Source: Gemmatimonadaceae bacterium (lineage in GTDB: Bacteria > Gemmatimonadota > Gemmatimonadetes > Gemmatimonadales > Gemmatimonadaceae). From it: a DNA stretch of 64,000 nucleotides. Under the pieces are notes generated by a model that was given only the letters and a program-made list of their open reading frames with translations, was not told the origin of the DNA and searched no databases. A program made the position numbers and the translations under genes. The DNA is taken from contig DASYSS010000065.1 in the NCBI GenBank assembly GCA_036003045.1, positions 1 through 64,000 on the forward strand. The letters are read 5' to 3'. Shown here one piece after another: positions 33,590-42,694 of this stretch. Numbering within the stretch: position 1 is the first letter of the stretch; each line of letters starts with the position of its first letter.

Positions 33590-34740
33590 GACACGGCCCT
33601 CTCCCCGAGGATGCCGGGGTTCAAGATGCGTTGCGGATCGAACGCGTCGCGAATGCGCGACTGGAGCGGATCGGCCGCGCGCGCGAGTGGCGGCGCATTC
33701 CACAGATGCACGGGGGCGCGTTCGGCAACGATACGCGAGCGAAGGCCGGCGAGCGTCGACGCATATTGTTCGATCGACGCGCCGACTGCCTGCGTCGCGC
33801 AGCGCACGATGCCGCGCGCCGGTGACGCGCTCACGCGCGCGCTCGCGAACGGTGCGGTGAGCGCCGTCGCGTCGGCCCACGCAGCGCTCACCTCGGCCGG
33901 AGCGCGCGACACGCGAAGCACGAGTGTCGCGTCGTCGTCCGCCGCGCGAAGCGAGCGCCAGACGCTCGGGTCGACCTCGCGCGCGGGCCCTCCCGCCAAT
34001 TCGGCGATCGCGCGCCGTTGCTCGGCGACCGACTCGCTGTTGCCGCCGAGCCGGAAGACGACCGCCTCGCCGCCCAGCCCGAGCTCACGGCCGAGCGAGT
34101 CGTTCACGACTTCACACGCCAGCGGAACGAAGGGCCAGCGCTTGAGCGCCGCGCGCACTCCACCGACGTCGATTCGGTCGTCGCTGGGCGATACGGCCAA
34201 CGTGACATCCGCCTCGGGACGCGCGTGGAGGCGCACCGTCGCCTCGGTGATGACTCCGAGCGTTCCCCACGACCCCGTGAGCAAGCGCGTGAGATCGAAT
34301 CCCGCGACGTTTTTCACCACGCGCCCGCCGCCACGCACCGTCGCGCCCCGTCCGCTCACGAACTCGAGTCCAAGCGCGAGATCGCGCGGCGTGCCGAAAC
34401 GGGTCGCGAGCGGGCCCGCGGACGCGGTCGCGATCGTCGCGCCGAGCGTTCCCTCGTCGGAGCCGAACGGGTCGAGCGCGAGCCACTGGCCGTGCGGCGA
34501 AACGGCGTCCCGAATCTCGCGAAGCGTCGTACCCGCTCTTGCCGTCAGCGTGAGATCGCCCGGCGTGTACTCGGTGATCCCGGTGTGCGCGGCGAGCGAA
34601 AGTTCCTCCGAGGATCCGACCGGCCGGCCGGCGTCGAGCCACGTGCCCGCGCCGGCGATTCGCAGACGCGCGCCGCGCGTTTGGGCGTCGCGCACGCGAT
34701 CGGCAATCGCCTCGGCTGAGAGCGAGACCGCGGTGGTCAT
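33586..34740 (-). CDS. glcE: Glycolate oxidase subunit GlcE (FAD-binding)
   Basis: The 384-residue protein has an FAD_binding_4 domain with RIAGAGTWLDAG, LTLTARAGTTLREI, EGTLGATIATASAGP and VVKNVAGFDLTRLLTGSWGTLGVI. A short C-terminal cap ends with RIRDAFDPQRILNPG. GlcE is the second, shorter flavoprotein of glycolate oxidase, paralogous to GlcD. It begins at ATG 34740 and overlaps both neighbours by ATGA. Confidence 0.92.
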   Translation of the reverse strand: MTTAVSLSAEAIADRVRDAQTRGARLRIAGAGTWLDAGRPVGSSEELSLAAHTGITEYTPGDLTLTARAGTTLREIRDAVSPHGQWLALDPFGSDEGTLGATIATASAGPLATRFGTPRDLALGLEFVSGRGATVRGGGRVVKNVAGFDLTRLLTGSWGTLGVITEATVRLHARPEADVTLAVSPSDDRIDVGGVRAALKRWPFVPLACEVVNDSLGRELGLGGEAVVFRLGGNSESVAEQRRAIAELAGGPAREVDPSVWRSLRAADDDATLVLRVSRAPAEVSAAWADATALTAPFASARVSASPARGIVRCATQAVGASIEQYASTLAGLRSRIVAERAPVHLWNAPPLARAADPLQSRIRDAFDPQRILNPGILGERAVS

Positions 34741-36230
34741 GCGACAGGTGGTCCCTTCGCCGCGTCCTGCCGCGCCGAGCGCGCGCCGTGCCATTCGCGG
34801 CACGAGTGCATGGGAACGACCTTGCCCGGGTTCGAGCGCCGATCGGGATCGAACACGTCGCGGAGGCTGCACATCGCGGCGAGCGAATCCGGGGAGAAGA
34901 TCAAATCCATGTACTGCAGCTTGTCGATGCCGATGCCGTGCTCGCCGGTGATGGTGCCGCCGGCGTCGACGCACGCTCGCATGATGGCGTGCATCGCGGT
35001 CTGCACGCGCGCCGACTCGTCCGGGTCGTTGGCGTCGTAGGCGATGTTCGGGTGAAGGTTTCCGTCGCCGGCGTGAAAGACGTTCGCGACGCGCAGACGG
35101 AGGTCTTCGCCGATGCGGCGAACCTTATCGAGCACTTCGGGCAGCTTGGTGCGCGGCACGACGGCGTCCTGCACCACGAGGTGCGACGAGATCCGGCCCA
35201 TCGCGCCGAACGCCTTCTTGCGTCCCTGCCACAAGCGCGCCCGCTCGGCTTCGTCGCGCGCGACGCGCACGGTGCGCGCGCCGCTCGAGTTGCAGATCGA
35301 TTCGATCGTGGCGACGTCGCGCTCGAGTCCAGCGTCGGCGCCGTCCACTTCAATGAGGAGCGCGGCGGCGGCGTCAGTCGGATATCCGGCGGCGTAGATC
35401 GACGCTTCAACGGCCCGGATTGTCGCTTGGTCGATCATCTCGAGCGCGGCCGGAATGATTCCGGTCGCGACGATGGAGGTGACGGCGCGGGCGGCGGCGT
35501 CGAGCGACAGGAAATCGGCGAGGATCGTCCGCACCGCCTCGGGATTTCGCGTGAGGCGAACCGTGATGTCGAGCGCGATGCCGAAGCAGCCCTCGGATCC
35601 GACGAAGCAACCGACCATGTCGTAGCCGTCAGTTTCGCCTGAAGCACTGCCGAGCGACACGATCTCGCCGTTGGGGAGGAGCGCGGTGATGGCGAGGATG
35701 TGGTTCGTCGTGACGCCGTACTTGAGGCAGTGCGGGCCGCCCGCGTTCTCGGCGACGTTGCCGCCGATCGTGCACGCGGCTTGGCTCGACGGATCGGGCG
35801 CGTAGTGGAGGCCGTGCGGCGCGACGGCGCGGCTCAGCGCGGCGTTCACGACGCCCGGCTCGACGGTCGCCGTCAGGTTCTCCGGATCGACGGCGATGAC
35901 GCGCGTCAATCGGTTGAGTCCAACCAGCACGGCGCCGTCGGCGAGCGCGCCTCCGGAGAGGCCGGTGCCGGCGCCGCGCGGCACGAACGGCACGTTCGAG
36001 CGCGCGAGCTCGCGGACGACGGCCACGACTTCGTCGCGTGTGCCGGGGAAAACGGCGAGTCCCGGTTGCTTGTGGTACGACGGCAGCGCGTCGGACGCGT
36101 AGGTCAGCAGCTCGCTCGGCCGGAACAGCACGCGCTTGTCGCCGACGATCGCGGCGAGGCGGTCGGCGAGAGAGCGGTCGATGGCGGGAGGAGGCGATGC
36201 CGGCGCGAGCGCGCCGCGGGACGAGGTCAC
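34737..36230 (-). CDS. glcD: Glycolate oxidase subunit GlcD (FAD-linked)
   Basis: The 497-residue protein has the FAD-binding PCMH fold: FVPRGAGTGLSGGALADG, ATVEPGVVNAAL, CTIGGNVAENAGGPHCLKYGVT, VGSEGCFGIA. It also has the FAD-oxidase C-terminal cap with NVFHAGDGNLHPNI and GEHGIGIDKLQYM. It oxidises glycolate or D-lactate to the 2-oxo acid. It starts at a GTG (36230) just after the sigma-factor terminator, so its promoter is either weak read-through or hidden in the 65-base gap. Confidence 0.93.
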   Translation of the reverse strand: MTSSRGALAPASPPPAIDRSLADRLAAIVGDKRVLFRPSELLTYASDALPSYHKQPGLAVFPGTRDEVVAVVRELARSNVPFVPRGAGTGLSGGALADGAVLVGLNRLTRVIAVDPENLTATVEPGVVNAALSRAVAPHGLHYAPDPSSQAACTIGGNVAENAGGPHCLKYGVTTNHILAITALLPNGEIVSLGSASGETDGYDMVGCFVGSEGCFGIALDITVRLTRNPEAVRTILADFLSLDAAARAVTSIVATGIIPAALEMIDQATIRAVEASIYAAGYPTDAAAALLIEVDGADAGLERDVATIESICNSSGARTVRVARDEAERARLWQGRKKAFGAMGRISSHLVVQDAVVPRTKLPEVLDKVRRIGEDLRLRVANVFHAGDGNLHPNIAYDANDPDESARVQTAMHAIMRACVDAGGTITGEHGIGIDKLQYMDLIFSPDSLAAMCSLRDVFDPDRRSNPGKVVPMHSCREWHGARSARQDAAKGPPVA

Positions 36231-36233
36231 TCG

Positions 36234-36279
36234 AAAAAACTACGCCCCGGCGCGCCGCGGGAGTAGCGCGCCGGGGCGT
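36234..36279 (-). terminator. Intrinsic terminator of the sigma factor gene
   Basis: On the minus strand ACGCCCCGGCGCGC and GCGCGCCGGGGCGT form a perfect 14-bp stem around a 10-base loop, followed by AGTTTTTT. It lies between the sigma gene stop (36296) and the glcD start (36230). Confidence 0.95.
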
Positions 36280-36295
36280 CGTCGACGAGCGGACG

Positions 36296-37189
36296 CTACG
36301 CGGCCCAGAAACCGGAGAGGGCCCGGCCGTCGGGCGACTCTCGGAGCTTCTCGAACGCGCGCTCGCGGATCTGGCGGATGCGCTCGCGGGTCACGCCCAT
36401 GAGGGCGCCGATCTTCTCGAGCGTCATTGCCTCGGAGCCTTCCTCGAGTCCGTAGTACAAGTAGAGGATCTTTCGCTCGCGCGGCGTGAGATACTTCTTG
36501 AATACGCGATCGATGAACTCGCGCATCAGCTTGTAGTCGGTGACTTCCTCGATCTCGGTGCCGTCGACGCCGGCAAAGCGCTCGCCAAGCGTGGAGGCTT
36601 CGCGATCCGACCTGTCGATGGGGGCGTCGAGGCTGACTTCGGTCGCCGACATCTGACGGGCCGAGCGGACGTTCTCGGGCGTCTCGTCGAGCAGCTGGCT
36701 GACTTCGCCTTCGGTGGGGTCGCGCTTGAGGACTTGGGCGAGGATCGTCTCGGCGCGGGCGAGACGGATGAGCTGCGAATTCTGATTGAGCGGGATGCGG
36801 ACGGAGCGAGTTTGTTCGGCGAGCGCTTTCAGCACCGCTTGTCGGACCCACCAGACGGCGTACGAGATGAACTTGACGCCCTGGTCCGGGTCGAACTTCC
36901 GCACCGCTTTTAGCAAACCTTCATTGCCGATGGCGACGAGCTCACTGAGGTCGAGGCCGTGGCCCTGGTATTTCTTGACGTAGGAGATGACGAACCGGAG
37001 ATTCGCCGTGACGAGCCGCTCGGCGGCTTTCTCGTCCCCTTTCTGCGCCCGGCGCGCCAATCGCCGCTCTTCCTCGGGCTCGCTGATCAACGGGAGCTTT
37101 TGAATGTCTTGGAGGTACTGATCGAACGCGGTAGACGGAGACGATCGGAAATAACCCTTCGACGATCTGGTCTCGGTCACTTGCTCCAT
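36296..37189 (-). CDS. RNA polymerase sigma factor, RpoD/SigA family
   Basis: The 297-residue protein has all primary-type sigma regions: region 1.2 (about 20-50, DQYLQDIQKLPLI), region 2 (about 65-135, LVAIGNEGLLKAV, KFISYAVWWVRQAVLKAL for -10 recognition), region 3 (about 140-215) and region 4 (about 230-290, TLEKIGALMGVTRERIRQI for the -35 element). Region 1.1 is absent, as in group 2 or short primary factors. I start at ATG 37189 because AGGAG lies 6 bases upstream (GGAAGGAGTGTGT); an in-frame GTG 6 bases earlier is too close to it. It has its own promoter and terminator. Confidence 0.95.
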   Translation of the reverse strand: MEQVTETRSSKGYFRSSPSTAFDQYLQDIQKLPLISEPEEERRLARRAQKGDEKAAERLVTANLRFVISYVKKYQGHGLDLSELVAIGNEGLLKAVRKFDPDQGVKFISYAVWWVRQAVLKALAEQTRSVRIPLNQNSQLIRLARAETILAQVLKRDPTEGEVSQLLDETPENVRSARQMSATEVSLDAPIDRSDREASTLGERFAGVDGTEIEEVTDYKLMREFIDRVFKKYLTPRERKILYLYYGLEEGSEAMTLEKIGALMGVTRERIRQIRERAFEKLRESPDGRALSGFWAA

Positions 37190-37282
37190 ACACACTCCTT
37201 CCCGATTGGCGCCGGTGAGGGGATCGCGAGCACGACGGCGTACGCGCGATGTAGAGCCTGGAGATCCGTAGCAGGGGACGGC

Positions 37283-37311
37283 AGGATAATGTTGGGTTAT
37301 AGGGGCGTCAA
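37283..37311 (-). promoter_or_regulatory. Sigma-70 promoter of the sigma factor gene
   Basis: TTGACG and TATCCT are separated by exactly 17 bases, with the -10 box 93 bases before the start codon. It is a strong match and suggests autogenous use by a primary sigma factor. Confidence 0.72.
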
Positions 37312-37416
37312 CAGAGATATTCCGGGCCTAGAGCGGCATATGCGGCCGAACGATGGTATCTCGTTGGCCTGTCACGAATTTGGGGGTTACTCAGGTCTCT
37401 CAACATGAGCTCGTTA

Positions 37417-37437
37417 CTTCGGTCAGCGTGACCGAAG
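37417..37437. other. Perfect inverted repeat
   Basis: CTTCGGTCA and TGACCGAAG (9 bp) flank a 3-base loop, GCG. It lies about 100 bases after the stop of the membrane protein gene and about 105 bases upstream of the sigma promoter. It may be a terminator without a U-tract or an operator. Confidence 0.5.
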
Positions 37438-37535
37438 GTGAGCGCCTGAGGGCCGCGATTGTACGCAGTCCCTAGCAGACGGGACCAGGCCAACCGATTG
37501 GGCCCAGTCGTCCCGCGCTCGCCGCGCCTCGACCC

Positions 37536-37919
37536 TCAGTCGTCGTCGGGCGGCGGTCCTGGCTTACGCTTCGAGACGACGGTCGGCTGCTGCATTCGCG
37601 TCGTCGGTGGCGATTTCGGATCGTCCGCGCGCGGCATTCGCGTCGTCGGCTGATTCCTCTCGGCGTCCGACTTCTCCATCAGCGTGGTCTTGAGCTCCAT
37701 GAGCACCGTTCGGTCGAGCGACGGCGCGTTCGGTGTCGCGCCCGTGAACTTCGAGGGTCGCGAGCGCGGCCGGCGCGTCGCCCACGCCCCAATCAAACCG
37801 AAGGCGACAACGACCGCGACGATGACCGCGGCCGTCGGCACGTTGAGGAGATACGCCGCGACCGCCAAACTCGCGACGAGAATGAGTAGCCCGACGAGAT
37901 AACCCGCGAACGGTGACAT
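37536..37919 (-). CDS. Small two-helix membrane protein with polar tail
   Basis: The 127-residue protein has two membrane helices (about 3-25 and 27-47), a basic segment ATRRPRSRPSK and a disordered cytoplasmic tail. The tail contains an imperfect repeat, QPTTRMPRADDP followed by SPPTTRMQQPT. TTRM-type Thr-rich motifs can be Ser/Thr kinase targets with FHA-like partners, but nothing nearby supports this. I do not recognise the family. Confidence 0.65.
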   Translation of the reverse strand: MSPFAGYLVGLLILVASLAVAAYLLNVPTAAVIVAVVVAFGLIGAWATRRPRSRPSKFTGATPNAPSLDRTVLMELKTTLMEKSDAERNQPTTRMPRADDPKSPPTTRMQQPTVVSKRKPGPPPDDD

Positions 37920-37972
37920 AGAGCACTGGGAAGAGCGACTACATCACTAACAAAGCAAACGGCGAGCCGTGC

Positions 37973-39066
<1,094 letters not shown>

Positions 39067-39070
<4 letters not shown>

Positions 39071-39615
39071 CACGTCGTCTCCTCGGTCGCGGCGCGCTTG
39101 TTGGCGAGCCGCGCCAGTGTGAAGAGCACATCGGACAGCCGGTTGAGATAGACGATGACGAGCGGGGGAAGCTCCATCTCTTCCGCGATTTCCACGATGC
39201 GACGCTCGGCGCGCCGGCAGACCGTGCGGGCGACGTGCAGGGCCGCGGCTTTCGGAGAGCCTCCAGGCAGAATGAACGCGCGAAGGGGCTCGAGCTCGGC
39301 GTCGGTGGCATCGATGGCGCGCTCCAATTCGATGATGCGCTCCTGATCGACCTTCGCTTTGTCGAGGTGCATGCGCATGCGTTCGCGATCGGGCGTCGCG
39401 AGGAGCGCGCCGATGGCGAACAGGTCCTGCTGCACCCGAACGAGCAGCGCGTCGATCTGGGCGTCGGCGGGACCGGCGGTGCGCGCGACGCCAATCGTCG
39501 CGTTCAACTCGTCGACGTCGCCGTACGCCTCGACGCGCGGATGACTCTTTGGCACTCGACCTCCGCCAAAGAGTCCCGTGTCGCCGGCGTCACCCGTTTT
39601 CGTGTAGATCTTCAT
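39067..39615 (-). CDS. Cob(I)alamin adenosyltransferase, PduO type
   Basis: The 182-residue protein begins MKIYTKTGDAGDTGLFGGG, the ATP-binding motif of PduO-type adenosyltransferases. It has RVEAYGDVDELNA, ARTVCRRAERRIVE (the conserved Arg and Glu residues) and YLNRLSDVLFTLAR. It converts cob(I)alamin to adenosylcobalamin. This fits a B12-using cell with metH in the same window, although MetH itself uses methylcobalamin. It overlaps aroB by 4 bases. Confidence 0.94.
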
Positions 39616-39695
39616 CGCGCTCTAATGTATGGCCGCCTTCCCCCCCGCTCTACGATCGCCCGCTGCATGCCAGGCCCGCTATCCTTTGTAACGGC

Positions 39696-40721
39696 ATGGT
39701 TCACGAAATTCGCGACCTCACGATCATCGGCGGCGGCCCGACAGGGCTGTTCGCTCTGTTTTACGCCGGAATGCGGCGCGCGTCGGCGCAGATCGTCGAC
39801 GCGCTGCCGGATTTGGGCGGCCAGCTCACCGCGCTCTACCCGGAGAAGCTGATCTTCGACGTCGGCGGCTACCCGGTGGTGCCGGCGAAGCAGCTCGTGA
39901 AGTCGCTGGCCGAGCAGGCGGCGCGGTTCAACGAACCGGTCCATCTGGGCCACCGCGTCGACGGTCTCGAGGAAGTAAACGGACACTTCGAGCTGGTCAC
40001 CGACAAGGCCCGTTTCCCATCGCGCGCGATCGTCGTCGCCGCGGGGATCGGCGCGTTCTCGCCGCGCCGGCTGCCGCAGGAATGCGCGAAGCCGTGGTAC
40101 GGCCGAGGGATTCATGAAGTCGTGACGGATCCGGAGACGTTTCGCGGGAAGCGTGTCGTGGTCATCGGCGGCGGCGACTCGGCGTTCGACTGGGCAACGC
40201 AGCTCCTCGATCGCGCCACCCGTGTGACGCTCGTGCATCGCAGCGACCAGTTCCGCGCGCACGCCGCGACGGTCGCGCAATTCATGGCGGCGGTCGAATC
40301 GGGCCGCGCGGATCTGTTCACGTTCCACGAGCTGCACGACATCAAGTGCGTCGAGATCGCCGACGTCTTCACTCACGTGGAGATTCGCGACGTCAAGTCG
40401 AAGGCGACGCGGATGGTGCACGCGGACGCGATCATCCCGATGCTCGGGTTCGTGAGCGACCTCGGCGCGCTCGCGTCGTGGGGACTCACGCTCGAGAAAA
40501 AGCGCGAGATCGTCGTGAACAGCATGATGGAAACGGGGCGCCCGGGCATCTACGCGGCCGGCGACGTGACGACCTATCCTGGCAAGTTGAAGCTGATCGC
40601 GACGGGCTTCGCCGAAGCGGCGACAGCGGTCAACCAGGCCGTGCACTGGATCTATCCCGATCGGAAGGTGGCGCCCGGACACTCGTCGAACATGGAGCTG
40701 TTCGGCCAGAAGGACGACTAG
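39696..40721 (+). CDS. Ferredoxin/flavodoxin-NADP reductase, thioredoxin-reductase-like type
   Basis: The 341-residue protein has two nucleotide-binding folds: an FAD site LTIIGGGPTGLFALFYAG (about 8-25) and an NADPH site VVVIGGGDSAFDWA (about 154-167), then IYAAGDVTTYPGKLKLI near the C-terminus. The redox CxxC of thioredoxin reductase is missing, which places it in the YumC-type ferredoxin-NADP reductase group. It is convergent with the MazG-like gene, 12 bases apart, and stands alone. Confidence 0.91.
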   Translation: MVHEIRDLTIIGGGPTGLFALFYAGMRRASAQIVDALPDLGGQLTALYPEKLIFDVGGYPVVPAKQLVKSLAEQAARFNEPVHLGHRVDGLEEVNGHFELVTDKARFPSRAIVVAAGIGAFSPRRLPQECAKPWYGRGIHEVVTDPETFRGKRVVVIGGGDSAFDWATQLLDRATRVTLVHRSDQFRAHAATVAQFMAAVESGRADLFTFHELHDIKCVEIADVFTHVEIRDVKSKATRMVHADAIIPMLGFVSDLGALASWGLTLEKKREIVVNSMMETGRPGIYAAGDVTTYPGKLKLIATGFAEAATAVNQAVHWIYPDRKVAPGHSSNMELFGQKDD

Positions 40722-40733
40722 GCGTCCTTTCGT

Positions 40734-41060
40734 TTAGACGAGTCGCGGTCCCGGCTTGGCCGGACCGAATCCGCCCGGGTGACGGTCGGCGAGCTTCGAG
40801 AGGTTGGCCGCCGCGACGTCGGAGAGCGAGATCCCGAGCGCGTGCGCCGCCACGGCGAGACACCACAACGTGTCGCCCAGCTCTTCGACGAGGCGTGCCT
40901 CGTCCACCTCGCGCCGCTGAAAGATTCGCTTTCGAATGAGGCCGAGCAGCTCCGCGGATTCCTCAGCCAGCCCCGCACTCGCGTCGAGCAGGCGATCGCG
41001 GTCGCTCAGGTCCGGATTGATCGTGCGGAGCGCGGCGCGCTGATAATCGTCGAGGTTCAT
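40734..41060 (-). CDS. MazG-like nucleotide pyrophosphohydrolase
   Basis: The 108-residue protein is all helical. It has the MazG metal-binding pattern of paired acidic residues: GLAEESAELLGLIRK and LVEELGDTLWCLAV (ExxE then ExxD). Short MazG-like proteins hydrolyse non-canonical or excess NTPs to NMPs as house-cleaning enzymes. The start is ATG 41060. Directly upstream lie GGTGGACGG simple repeats and the IS3 debris. Confidence 0.85.
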   Translation of the reverse strand: MNLDDYQRAALRTINPDLSDRDRLLDASAGLAEESAELLGLIRKRIFQRREVDEARLVEELGDTLWCLAVAAHALGISLSDVAAANLSKLADRHPGGFGPAKPGPRLV

Positions 41061-41139
41061 CGGCTCGTGGACGGGTTGACGGGTGGACGGTGGACGGGAG
41101 CTGCTCGCCCAAGAAAAAGACTACAACAACAACTGCCAT

Positions 41140-41484
41140 GAACGGGCGATCGGGCTCCGCGTGCCCCGACTCGGTCGTGACGCGATAGCGCGGCCGGGCC
41201 TTCGCCAGCACGCCGGCCTCGCGCATCAACCGCGCGATCCGATGCTTCCCACAGGCGAAGCCGAGGGAGCGCAACTCCATCCGGACCCGCGGACTGCCGT
41301 AGCGCCGCTTCACCTGCCGCTGAATCTCGCGGATCTTCTCGGTCAGGACGCGATCGGCTTTCACGCGATCGCACAACGGCCGCGCACGCCAGGCGTAGTA
41401 ACCGGCCCTCGACACCTCCAGCACCCGGCACATCGTGGTCACGCGCCAGATGCGGGCATGCGCTTGGACAAAGGCGAATCTCAT
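41140..41484 (-). pseudogene. IS3 orfB fragment (HTH_21 region only)
   Basis: From ATG 41484 about 115 codons match the start of IS3 OrfB: MCRVLEVSRAGYYAWRAR, REIQRQVKRRYGSPRV, FACGKHRIARLMREAGV and ARPRYRVTTESGHAEPDRPF. The similarity stops near 41140, where the frame enters simple repeats. The whole catalytic rve/DDE domain is lost. Confidence 0.88.
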
Positions 41485-41620
41485 CGCCTGTCCTTGGCGA
41501 AGAAGGCCGTCGCTTTTTTTAGGATTTCGCGCTCTTCACGCAGCCGCTCATTCTCCCGCTTGAGCTCCGCACTTGCTCTTCCAGCGAGAGCACGCGTCCA
41601 GGGCCTGGCTTCTGCAGCGC
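41481..41620 (-). pseudogene. IS3 orfA C-terminal fragment
   Basis: The last 27 codons read ELKRENERLREEREILKK, then ATAFFAKDRR: the leucine-zipper tail of IS3 OrfA, with the stop overlapping orfB as ATGA (41481-41484). Upstream, QKPGPGRVLSLEEQ appears in another frame, so a small indel near 41585 has probably broken the gene. The N-terminal helix-turn-helix is not recognisable. Confidence 0.72.
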
Positions 41621-41667
41621 CACCGAAGCGATTGAGGTGTCCACAAAACCCGGGGAACGTCAAACCC

Positions 41668-41758
41668 CTTCTAAGAGGATTTTTCTTAGAAGTAATCCGC
41701 GAAATCCGTGGTTCATCCGCGAAAATTGTTGTTCCGGTCGTTGTCGTTGTCGTTGTCG
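41668..41758. repeat. Hairpin plus ATCCGCGAAA and TTGTCG repeats
   Basis: CTTCTAAGA and TCTTAGAAG (9 bp, perfect) are followed by TAATCCGCGAAATCCG, then TTCATCCGCGAAAATTG, then four TTGTCG-like units. TAATCCGCGAAATCC also occurs at 63032-63046. It looks like a dispersed intergenic repeat of this genome. Confidence 0.7.
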
Positions 41759-41773
41759 TGGCTGTTGCGGCCT

Positions 41774-42694
41774 CTATTGGAATCGAACACGCGGGTCGGC
41801 TTTGGCGTACGCGAGATCGGTCAACAGGTTCACGACGACGAACACGGTGCTGAGAAAGAGGACGGAGCCTTGGATCGCCGGCAGGTCGCGGCGTGAGATG
41901 GCGTTGACCACGTAACGGCCGATGCCCGGCCACGAGAAAATCGTCTCGGTGAGAATGCTTCCGGTGAGGTAGGCCCCGAAGTCGAGGCCGAGCACCGTGA
42001 TCACCGGGATCAACGCATTGCGCAGCGCGTGGCGCGTCGTGACGACCCACTCACCGAGTCCTTTCGCGCGCGCGGTGCGGACGAAATCGGCGTTGAGCGA
42101 GTCGAGCATCGCGGATCGCGTCATGCGCGCGAGAAACGCGATCGACCGCATGCCGAGCGTCAGAGCCGGCAGGATCAAAAAGCGCAGACTGCCGTAACCC
42201 GACGGCGGCAGCCACTTGAGCGTGACGGCGAACAACAGGATCAACAGCAGGCCGACCCAAAACACTGGAAACGACACTCCGAGGTAGGCCAAGCCGAGCG
42301 CAAACCGATCGATCACCCCGCCGGGGTTGCGCGCGCTGAGCACGCCGAGCGTGATTCCGACCGTCGCCGCGAGGAGCATCGCGGCGAAAGCGAGTTGCAG
42401 CGTCTTCGGAAAACGCTCGCGAATGTCCTGCGAGATCGGGCGGTCGGTGATGTACGAACGGCCCAGGTCTCCGACGGCGACGCGGCTCACGTAGTGGGCG
42501 AATCGCTGCGGCAGCGGGTCGTCGACGTGGAGCTCGGCGCGGAGACGCGCGATCGTCGCGCTGTCGGCGCGTTCGCCGATCATCGCCTCGACGGGATCAC
42601 CCGGCGCGACGTAGAGCAGCAGGAACGCGACGACGAGGACGCCGAAGAGCGTCGGAATCGCGAGGAGGAGCCGCCGCGCGATGAACGAGCTCAT
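41774..42694 (-). CDS. Peptide/nickel ABC transporter permease, OppB/DppB type
   Basis: The 306-residue protein has an N-terminal membrane helix (FIARRLLLAIPTLFGVLVVAF) and a BPD_transp_1 domain with five more helices. The EAA motif is in DFVRTARAKGLGEWVVTTRHALRNALIPVI, and the end is typical (LLTDLAYAKADPRVRF). It would form half of the inner-membrane channel of a peptide importer. It starts at ATG 42694, overlapping the binding-protein stop by ATGA. The expected OppC permease and OppD/OppF ATPases do not follow; instead there is IS and repeat DNA. Confidence 0.93.
   Translation of the reverse strand: MSSFIARRLLLAIPTLFGVLVVAFLLLYVAPGDPVEAMIGERADSATIARLRAELHVDDPLPQRFAHYVSRVAVGDLGRSYITDRPISQDIRERFPKTLQLAFAAMLLAATVGITLGVLSARNPGGVIDRFALGLAYLGVSFPVFWVGLLLILLFAVTLKWLPPSGYGSLRFLILPALTLGMRSIAFLARMTRSAMLDSLNADFVRTARAKGLGEWVVTTRHALRNALIPVITVLGLDFGAYLTGSILTETIFSWPGIGRYVVNAISRRDLPAIQGSVLFLSTVFVVVNLLTDLAYAKADPRVRFQ

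Larger units (their letters stand above)
37190..37535. other. Intergenic region upstream of the sigma factor gene
   Basis: This 346-base gap holds the sigma-gene promoter (37283-37311), its leader of about 90 bases, and a hairpin at 37417-37437. I see no gene in it. The rest, up to the stop of the membrane protein gene at 37536, shows nothing recognisable. Confidence 0.7.
41140..41620 (-). mobile_element. IS3-family insertion sequence remnant
   Basis: The end of orfA and the beginning of orfB of an IS3-family element are present, including the A7 slippery run (CTAAAAAAAGC at about 41513-41523, minus strand) used in this family for the orfA-orfB frameshift. The DDE integrase domain, most of orfA and both terminal inverted repeats are missing. 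It cannot transpose. Confidence 0.85.
41061..41773. other. Repeat- and IS-derived region between mazG and the peptide permease
   Basis: This 713-base stretch has no intact gene. From left to right it holds a GTGGACGG-type simple repeat (about 41078-41096), an ACAACAACAAC run (about 41122), the IS3 fragment (about 41140-41620), a 9-bp hairpin (41668-41692), an ATCCGCGAAA repeat (about 41694-41726) and a (TTGTCG)n run (about 41733-41758) that reaches the stop region of oppB. Confidence 0.8.

Noticed and set aside
41140-41620. Intact IS3 element
   Set aside because: The DDE domain, most of orfA and terminal repeats are missing, and orfA seems to be frameshifted.
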